Of a stretch of DNA of 64,000 nt, positions 58,544 to 64,000 are shown piece after piece. The stretch lies in contig NZ_JBLZMW010000001.1 of assembly GCF_048553275.1 (NCBI RefSeq), forward strand, positions 434,001-498,000. The letters run 5' to 3'. The notes below the pieces were generated by a model, which saw only the letters and a program-made list of their open reading frames with translations, ran no database searches and was not told the DNA's origin. A program made the translations under genes and the position numbers. This DNA is from Pacificoceanicola sp048553275. GTDB taxonomy: Bacteria > Pseudomonadota > Alphaproteobacteria > Rhodobacterales > Rhodobacteraceae. Each line of letters opens with the position of its first letter. Positions within the stretch are counted from its first letter, which is position 1.

Positions 58544-59149
58544 TCAGGACGGGGCCGGACGATTGGCCTTGACGGTTTCCGCCCGCTGCAAGGCGCGGCG
58601 GAAATTCCATTTTTCGGGATCGCCTGTCAGCGCCTCTTCGAGCGGCAGGTAATCCTTATTCTGTTCCTTGAGAGCTTGCACATCCTTTCGGAAGGCCGCT
58701 TCGAAGGCCGGTTTGATCTGACCGGCGGGCCACAAACCGCTCTTTGCATCCTTCGAATCGTCAAGCCAGAGCGCAGCGACCAGCGTGTTCACGGCGCCCG
58801 TGAGGACAGTCGCGAAGGGCTTGTAGGAGGCGCTCACCTCCTCCTGGGACAAGAGCCAGTCGGGCAGCAGCGCCACGAGTGCCTGCAGATTGATGCCGAA
58901 CCACGTGATCACCGCAGTGGTCAGCGCGATGAGGCCGACCGGCAGCAAAACCGCCCCCTGCCAGAGCACGACCGCCCGTGCCGGATCGTCCGAAAGGCGG
59001 GTGCGGGCGGCCCGGGATATTGCCAGCCCGGCGATGCACAAGAAGACGCAGAAGCCGAAGACGGGTGCCGCGGCGAGGCTGGAGAACAGCAGGGCAAGCC
59101 CGAGCAGGACGCCGATAAAGACCGGGGCAGCTTCGGCCAGCGCTTTCAT
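58544..59149 (-). CDS. membrane hypothetical protein
   Basis: A 201-residue protein with three or four N-terminal transmembrane helices (FIGVLLGLALLFSSLAAAPV, GFCVFLCIAGLAI, VLWQGAVLLPVGLIALTTAV) and a soluble, charged C-terminal half (KPFATVLTGAVNTLVAALWL, then FRKDVQALKEQNKDYLPLEE). No family is recognised. It follows the 107-residue gene upstream with a 9-base gap and may be co-transcribed. Confidence 0.68.
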   Translation of the reverse strand: MKALAEAAPVFIGVLLGLALLFSSLAAAPVFGFCVFLCIAGLAISRAARTRLSDDPARAVVLWQGAVLLPVGLIALTTAVITWFGINLQALVALLPDWLLSQEEVSASYKPFATVLTGAVNTLVAALWLDDSKDAKSGLWPAGQIKPAFEAAFRKDVQALKEQNKDYLPLEEALTGDPEKWNFRRALQRAETVKANRPAPS

Positions 59150-59158
59150 GTCACTCCC

Positions 59159-59482
59159 TCAGACGTCTATGTCGAATTCATGGGCGGGCGAATGTTTGCA
59201 ACGGAACGTCACCTTGCCGTCGCGAAAGCGGGGCTCCATCGGCGAGGGAGGCTCGCTGTTGCTGTCGTCGCACATGATCCCGCTTTGCATCATCATGCTG
59301 GCCAGCCCCATGACCGCCTGCGCGGCGCCGACGGTGATTGCGCCCCCGGCGGCCTGTGCGATGACGCTGGTGATCGCCGCGCCCAGACTGGCGGTGTCGG
59401 TGGGTTTTCCCGGTTCGGGAAAGCGGAAGGTGGAGGCGATCCTGGACAGGGGGACGCGCTTGGCGGCAATGTCATCGGACAT
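59159..59482 (-). CDS. hypothetical protein
   Basis: A 107-residue protein: polar start SDDIAAKRVPLSRIASTFRF, a central Ala/Gly/Ile segment (AAITSVIAQAAGGAITVGAA) that could be a membrane or amphipathic helix, and a C-terminal part with two Cys (GIMCDDSNS, VTFRCKHSPAHEFD). No domain recognised. Its ATG has no strong ribosome binding site. It probably forms a pair with the membrane gene downstream. Confidence 0.6.
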   Translation of the reverse strand: MSDDIAAKRVPLSRIASTFRFPEPGKPTDTASLGAAITSVIAQAAGGAITVGAAQAVMGLASMMMQSGIMCDDSNSEPPSPMEPRFRDGKVTFRCKHSPAHEFDIDV

Positions 59483-59640
59483 GGTTGGGCTCTCGAAATT
59501 GCTTGTCAGGACAAAATGCGACTTAAAGTGGTTTCAGTTTTGCGCGACTCGCCTTTTCAGTCAAGCGCGGGCAAAGCGTGATCCGCCCGCAAGAACCGGC
59601 TTGACCCTCGTGTGAGGTTGAATTACCCATGCCGCGCCGA

Positions 59641-59714
59641 GCGGGCGTTGTGTAATGGTAAGACCCTTGCCTTCCAAGCAAGAGATACGGGTTCGATTCC
59701 CGTCGCCCGCTCCA
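59641..59714 (+). tRNA. tRNA-Gly (TCC anticodon)
   Basis: A 74-base tRNA: acceptor GCGGGCG pairs with CGCCCGC, then T and encoded CCA. Anticodon loop CTTCCAA gives anticodon TCC. The T arm has GGGTTCGATTCCC. It is followed after 109 bases by the ABC exporter gene. Confidence 0.97.
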
Positions 59715-59822
59715 GACTTCCCCCCCGAAACAGCTGTGATCGACCGGCCCATGCGGCAAACGTGGTCCTTGACCCGACCGTCTGGCATGGCAAAAGGCGA
59801 GGACGGGAGTTCAGGAGGCACC

Positions 59823-61625
59823 ATGGCGCGCGGCACCAGCATTTCGAAAACGGGCGAAGAAGAACGCGAGAAGTCGCGGCGGCTGGGATCGCTTGGCGCG
59901 CTGTGGCCGTTCCTTTTGCCCTACAGGGTGCTGATGATCGCTTCGATCTGTGCCTTGGTGATCACGGCGGCGATTTCGCTGGCGCTGCCGATGGCGGTGC
60001 GCCGGGTGGTGGACAATTTCAACGTCGAGGACGGCGCGCTGCTCGACCAGTATTTCGGCGCCGCGCTGGCCATTGCCGGTCTGCTCGCGCTGGGCACGGC
60101 GCTGCGCTATGCGCTGGTGACCCGGCTGGGCGAGCGGGTGGTGGCCGACATCCGCAAGGCGGTGTTCGACCGGGCCATCGGCCTGTCCCCTGCCTTCTAC
60201 GAAAAGATCATGACCGGGGAGGTGCTGAGCCGGATCACCACGGATACGACGCTGATCCAGTCGGTCATCGGCTCTTCGGTGTCGATCGCGCTGCGCAACA
60301 TCCTGCTGTTCAGCGGCGGTCTGCTGCTGATGTCGCTGACCTCGGCCAAGCTGACGGGGCTGGTTTTGCTGATCGTGCCGGCGGTGGTGATTCCGATCCT
60401 GACGCTGGGGCGCAGGCTGCGGCGGCTGAGCCGGGAGAACCAGGACTGGATCGCGGTCTCGTCGGGCAATGCATCCGAGGCGCTGAGCAGCGTGCAGACG
60501 GTGCAGGCCTACACGCATGAGGCGCTGTCCAAGGCGGCGTTCTCGGATGTGACGGAAAAGAGCTTTGACGCCGCGCGGCGGCGGATCTGGACGCGGGCGC
60601 TGATGACGGCGATCGTGATCTTTCTCGTTTTTACCGGCGTGGTCGGTGTGCTGTGGATCGGGGCATGGGATGTGCGGGCCGGGGAGATGAGCGCGGGCGC
60701 GCTGATCCAGTTCGTGGTCTACTCGGTGATGGTGGCGGGCTCTGTCGGCGCGCTCTCGGAGGTCTTTGGCGAGTTGCAGCGGGCGGCGGGCGCCACCGAG
60801 CGCCTCGTCGAGCTGCTGCATTCGGAGGATACGGTGAAGGACCCGGCGGAGCCGAAGGCGCTGGCCGAGCCGGTGCGCGGCGAGATCGTCTTTGATCAGG
60901 TGTCGTTCAACTACCCGGCGCGGCCGGACATTCCGGCGTTGGACGGGGTGGATCTGCGCATTGCGCCGGGAGAAACCGTGGCGCTTGTCGGGCCCTCGGG
61001 CGCGGGCAAGACCACCATCGTGCAGTTGATCCAACGGTTCTATGACCCGCTGGCAGGGGCGGTGCGGATCGACGGCGTGGCCCTGCCCGAGATGGCGCGG
61101 GACGACTTCCGCCGCCATATCGCGCTGGTGCCGCAGGACCCGGTGATCTTTGCCGCCTCGGCGCGCGACAATATCCGCTTTGGCCGCCCGGATGCGACGG
61201 ACGCGGAGGTCGAGGCCGCCGCAGAGGCCGCCGCGGCGCATGAATTCCTCGCGGCGCTGCCGGAGGGCTATGACACATGGCTGGGCGAGCGCGGCGTGAT
61301 GCTGTCCGGCGGGCAGAAACAGCGCGTGGCGATTGCCCGCGCGATCCTGCGCGATGCGCCGGTGCTGCTGCTGGACGAGGCGACCAGTGCTCTGGACGCG
61401 GCGAGTGAGCAGGCGGTGCAGCGGGCGGTGGATGTGCTTGCCGAGGGCCGTACCACGGTGATCGTGGCGCACCGGCTGGCCACGGTGAAAAAGGCCGACC
61501 GGATCGTCGTGATGGAGGCCGGGCGCATCGTGGCGCAGGGCACGCATGATGCGCTGGTCGCCGAAGGTGGCCTCTACGCGCAACTCGCGCGGCTGCAGTT
61601 CACCGACGGCATGGCGGCGGAGTAA
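59823..61625 (+). CDS. MsbA-type ABC exporter, fused membrane and ATPase domains
   Basis: A 600-residue half-transporter starting at 59823 (AGGAGG 5 bases upstream). The six-helix exporter domain covers about 25-320 (YRVLMIASICALVITAAISL, ISLALPMAVRRVVD). The ATPase covers about 360-595 with Walker A GPSGAGKTT, signature LSGGQKQR, Walker B VLLLDEATSALD and H-loop HRLATV. It forms a homodimer or heterodimer with an unseen partner. The substrate could be lipid or drug. Confidence 0.92.
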   Translation: MARGTSISKTGEEEREKSRRLGSLGALWPFLLPYRVLMIASICALVITAAISLALPMAVRRVVDNFNVEDGALLDQYFGAALAIAGLLALGTALRYALVTRLGERVVADIRKAVFDRAIGLSPAFYEKIMTGEVLSRITTDTTLIQSVIGSSVSIALRNILLFSGGLLLMSLTSAKLTGLVLLIVPAVVIPILTLGRRLRRLSRENQDWIAVSSGNASEALSSVQTVQAYTHEALSKAAFSDVTEKSFDAARRRIWTRALMTAIVIFLVFTGVVGVLWIGAWDVRAGEMSAGALIQFVVYSVMVAGSVGALSEVFGELQRAAGATERLVELLHSEDTVKDPAEPKALAEPVRGEIVFDQVSFNYPARPDIPALDGVDLRIAPGETVALVGPSGAGKTTIVQLIQRFYDPLAGAVRIDGVALPEMARDDFRRHIALVPQDPVIFAASARDNIRFGRPDATDAEVEAAAEAAAAHEFLAALPEGYDTWLGERGVMLSGGQKQRVAIARAILRDAPVLLLDEATSALDAASEQAVQRAVDVLAEGRTTVIVAHRLATVKKADRIVVMEAGRIVAQGTHDALVAEGGLYAQLARLQFTDGMAAE

Positions 61626-61903
61626 CGCCACATGTGACGGGGGGAGGGCCTCCGGGCGCCCCGACTGGCGAAAGGATTTCGCCAGCGGCCCACCCTCCAG
61701 CCGCTCCCGCCAAAAGCTGATGGTCAAACCGTCTGCCGGCTTCTGTCGGTTTCGGTTTCGCGTCTTCAAGTCCGAATGACGCTGGGGCAGCGCGTTGAGA
61801 CGCCGCGTCACGGGGGATTTGCCGTTGCGTTCACGGCCCTTGCGCGGCGACGCAGACGCCTTCACATTGATCGTGACAGTCTCATGGGGAGGAGAGGACT
61901 ATC

Positions 61904-63805
61904 ATGACCTATGCCGGTGTGGCGGACCGCGACGCGATTCAGAACGCGATGACATGGCAGGCGCGGGATGTGCCCGCGACGCTTTGGGGTCAGCTGTGCC
62001 GCACGGCAGAGGCGTTCCCGGATCGGCCGGCCGTCTCCTACCAACTGCTGTCGGGCGCAAAGGACAAGGCCGAAACGCTGAGCTGGCGTGCGCTGAAGGC
62101 ACAGACGGCGCAAGCCGCAAACCTGTTCCGCGCGCTGGGCATCGGCGAGGGCGATGTGGTGGCCTATGTCCTGCCGAACTGCAACGAGACCATCGCGGCC
62201 CTGCTGGGCGGCGCTGTGGCGGGGATCGTCAATCCGATCAACCCGCTCCTCGAACCCGAGCAGATCGCATCCATCCTGCGCGAGACCGGCGCGAAGGTGG
62301 TCGTGACGCTCAAACCCTTCCCAAAGACCGATGTGCCCCAGAAGGTGGCCGAGGCGGTGCGGCATGCGCCGGGCGTCCAGACTGTGCTTGAGGTGGATCT
62401 CAACCGCTATCTGACACCGCCGAAGAGCTGGATCGTGCCGCTCGTGCGCCCGAAAATCGAAGGCACGCGCCACGCCGATTACAAGAGTTTCCGCAAGGAG
62501 ATGAGCAAGCAGCCCACCGAGTTGACCTTTGCCGACAGTGCCGGGGACCGGGTGGCGGCCTATTTCCACACCGGCGGCACCACGGGCATGCCGAAGGTGG
62601 CGCAGCACCGCTATGGCGGGATGATCTACAACGGCTGGCTCGGCGCGACGCTTTTGTTTGACGAGACGGACAACATCATGTGTCCGCTGCCGCTGTTCCA
62701 TGTCTTTGCCTGCCACGTCATACTGATGGCCGCGATCTGCTCGGGCGCGCATGTGGTGTTCCCGACGCCTGCGGGGTATCGCGGGGAAGGGGTCTTCGAC
62801 AATTTCTGGAAGCTCTGCGAGCGCTGGAAGATCAGCTTTGTCATCACCGTTCCGACGGCGGTGGCAGCGCTGATGCAGCGGCCGGTGGATGCGGATATCT
62901 CCTCTGTGAAAACGGCGTTTTCCGGCTCCGCGCCGATGCCGCTGGAATTGTTCAAGCGGTTCGAGAAGGCCTGCGGGGTGACGATCTGCGAGGGCTATGG
63001 GCTGACCGAGGCAACCTGCCTTGTCAGTGTGAACCCGCCGGACGGTGTGAAGAAGGTCGGCTCCATCGGGATCGCCTTGCCCTATACGGATGTGAAAATC
63101 ACCAAGGTCGTCAGCGGCGATGTGCTGGAATGCGGCACCGATGAGGTGGGCGAGATATGTATCTCCAACCCCGGAGTCTACGCCGGAAATACCTACACCG
63201 AGGTGGAAAAGAACGCCGACCTCTACCACTACGGGGCGTACCTGAGGACCGGTGATCTCGGGCGGCTCGACGCGGATGGCTACCTGTGGATCACGGGGCG
63301 GGCGAAGGACCTGATCATCCGGTCCGGTCACAACATCGACCCGGCAGAGATCGAAGAGGCGCTGCTCGGCCATCCGGCCGTGGCCTTTGCCGGGGCGATC
63401 GGTCAGCCGGACGCCTATGCCGGCGAATTACCCTGCGCCTTTGTCGAACTCGTCGCCGGGGCGGAAGTCACGGTCGAAGAACTGATGCAGCATGCAAAAC
63501 GTCACGTGCACGAACGCGCGGCGCATCCCAAGCACCTGACCATCCTCGATGAACTGCCGAAAACGGCGGTCGGCAAGGTGTTCAAACCCGACCTGCGCAA
63601 ACAGGCGATTGAGCGGGTCTACAACGGTGCGCTGGAAGAGGCCGGGCTTGCGGCACGGGTGATCGCGGTTGTCGATGACAAAAAGCGCGGTCTTGTGGCC
63701 CAGGTCGCGCCGAATGGAGAGAGCGAAGAGGGCGTGGCCAAGGTCCTGGGCAGCTTTACGCGACCTTGGGATCGGGCGGACAAAAGCGAGCCTGCAAGCA
63801 CTTGA
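61904..63805 (+). CDS. AMP-dependent acyl-CoA synthetase
   Basis: A 633-residue enzyme activating carboxylic acids via acyl-adenylate (GGGAGGAGAGG upstream of the ATG). Motifs in order: YFHTGGTTGMPKVAQ for ATP phosphate, EGYGLTEATCLVSVN, YLRTGDLGRLDADGYLWITG, AKDLIIRSGHNIDPAEIEEA, and LPKTAVGKVFKPDLRKQAIE with catalytic Lys. The chain-length specificity is not clear. No beta-oxidation genes are adjacent. Confidence 0.93.
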   Translation: MTYAGVADRDAIQNAMTWQARDVPATLWGQLCRTAEAFPDRPAVSYQLLSGAKDKAETLSWRALKAQTAQAANLFRALGIGEGDVVAYVLPNCNETIAALLGGAVAGIVNPINPLLEPEQIASILRETGAKVVVTLKPFPKTDVPQKVAEAVRHAPGVQTVLEVDLNRYLTPPKSWIVPLVRPKIEGTRHADYKSFRKEMSKQPTELTFADSAGDRVAAYFHTGGTTGMPKVAQHRYGGMIYNGWLGATLLFDETDNIMCPLPLFHVFACHVILMAAICSGAHVVFPTPAGYRGEGVFDNFWKLCERWKISFVITVPTAVAALMQRPVDADISSVKTAFSGSAPMPLELFKRFEKACGVTICEGYGLTEATCLVSVNPPDGVKKVGSIGIALPYTDVKITKVVSGDVLECGTDEVGEICISNPGVYAGNTYTEVEKNADLYHYGAYLRTGDLGRLDADGYLWITGRAKDLIIRSGHNIDPAEIEEALLGHPAVAFAGAIGQPDAYAGELPCAFVELVAGAEVTVEELMQHAKRHVHERAAHPKHLTILDELPKTAVGKVFKPDLRKQAIERVYNGALEEAGLAARVIAVVDDKKRGLVAQVAPNGESEEGVAKVLGSFTRPWDRADKSEPAST

Positions 63806-63884
63806 TGTAAAAGGCCTTTGGCGATCATCGCCGCCCTCAGAAACGCAAGGCGGAGCCATCAAGACCCCGCCGTCATCTTCACTG

Positions 63885-63948
63885 GTCCGTAAATATCCCG
63901 GGGGTCTGGGGGCGGAGCCCCCAGTGGGTCGCCCGCGTCAGCGGGCGA
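63885..63948. repeat. intergenic GC hairpins
   Basis: CTGGGGG...CCCCCAG and GCCCGC...GCGGGC stems follow AAATATCCCGGGGG. Similar AAAATA/GATATTT plus GC-hairpin stretches lie near 13300-13345 and 26105-26215. They look like a dispersed intergenic element of this lineage, with a possible terminator role. Confidence 0.45.
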
Positions 63949-63957
63949 AACCGGCGC

Positions 63958-64000
63958 TCACCGATAGGCGATCCACAGCAGGAAGACGCCCAGGATCACC
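63958..64000 (-). CDS. membrane protein C-terminus (partial)
   Basis: Reading on the minus strand from the window edge gives VILGVFLLWIAYR and a stop (63958-63960). The residues form the end of a transmembrane helix with a short basic tail. Nothing more can be said. Confidence 0.5.
   Translation of the reverse strand, partial: VILGVFLLWIAYR

Noticed and set aside
59811..61865. 684-codon minus-strand open frame over the ABC exporter
   Set aside because: His/Arg-rich antisense frame with no family features.
1..64000. CRISPR arrays, prophage or integrative element
   Set aside because: No regularly spaced repeats, no Cas, integrase, phage structural or conjugation genes were seen; neither tRNA is followed by an integrase.

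Overview
The window looks like a chromosomal segment of a GC-rich marine alphaproteobacterium of the Rhodobacterales (roseobacter group). The markers are a SAM/SAH-type riboswitch ahead of metK (27406-27448), an irr gene divergent from fabA, a PutA without the N-terminal DNA-binding domain next to a separate Lrp-type PutR, a miaB/phoH/ybeY/CBS/lnt block, ihfB-lapA-trpF order, and two VPLPA-CTERM surface proteins. No prophage, integrase, CRISPR array or rRNA operon was seen. Two tRNA genes are present: Leu-TAA and Gly-TCC.

Layout. 1-59 is the N-terminus of parE. 60-561 is non-coding, with paired GGTAC motifs and two strong hairpins. 562-1611 is an AT-richer orphan nuclease with two nuclease-like domains. 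1616-2883 is thyA-folA. 3090-5571 is a surface lipoprotein plus its Slam-like outer-membrane partner, a type XI secretion pair. 5647-7423 holds gloA and two tandem secreted von Willebrand-like DUF1194 proteins. 7497-8420 is a PUA/EVE-like plus HNH endonuclease. 8558-14529 holds aspartate aminotransferase, an XRE regulator with sdhE, an LdtR-like MarR regulator, an inositol monophosphatase homologue that has lost its catalytic residues, a GFA protein and a rhomboid protease. 14605-18669 is putA/putR.

18701-25173 holds a TPR protein, a LamG VPLPA-CTERM protein, tRNA-Leu, a Cys-rich membrane protein, an aldo/keto reductase, and an aroA-cmk operon interrupted by two overlapping unknown genes. 25285-34199 is a long minus-strand housekeeping block: miaB, an OmpA-like protein with a related small lipoprotein, phoH, ybeY, a CBS protein, lnt, metK and trmB. 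35217-43731 carries the fatty-acid genes fabI, fabB and fabA, whose usual adjacency is broken by a 43-residue basic protein, a DUF4274-like protein, phoX and a membrane protein. irr follows, divergent from fabA.

44614-51003 holds a nitroreductase, rpsA, then a 2.4-kb interval with a secreted caspase-like protein, then ihfB, lapA and trpF. 51369-63805 holds an ArsC-like protein, pyrD, DUF952, a VPLPA-CTERM protein, a secreted 5'-nucleotidase, a MATE exporter with a small partner, an FMN reductase, tRNA-Gly, an MsbA-type ABC exporter and an AMP-dependent acyl-CoA synthetase. The last 43 bases are the C-terminus of a membrane protein.

How the genes fit together. A phosphate-scavenging theme links phoX and the secreted 5'-nucleotidase, each with a PHO-box-like 11-bp repeat upstream. 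DNA-defence candidates (dual nuclease, PUA-HNH) sit in the first 9 kb. Several accessory insertions interrupt otherwise conserved housekeeping order. The strongest candidates for new biology are the type XI secretion pair, the pseudo-IMPase, the two-nuclease protein, the repeated GGTAC elements with downstream hairpins, the shared domain of the OmpA/lipoprotein pair, and the caspase insertion.
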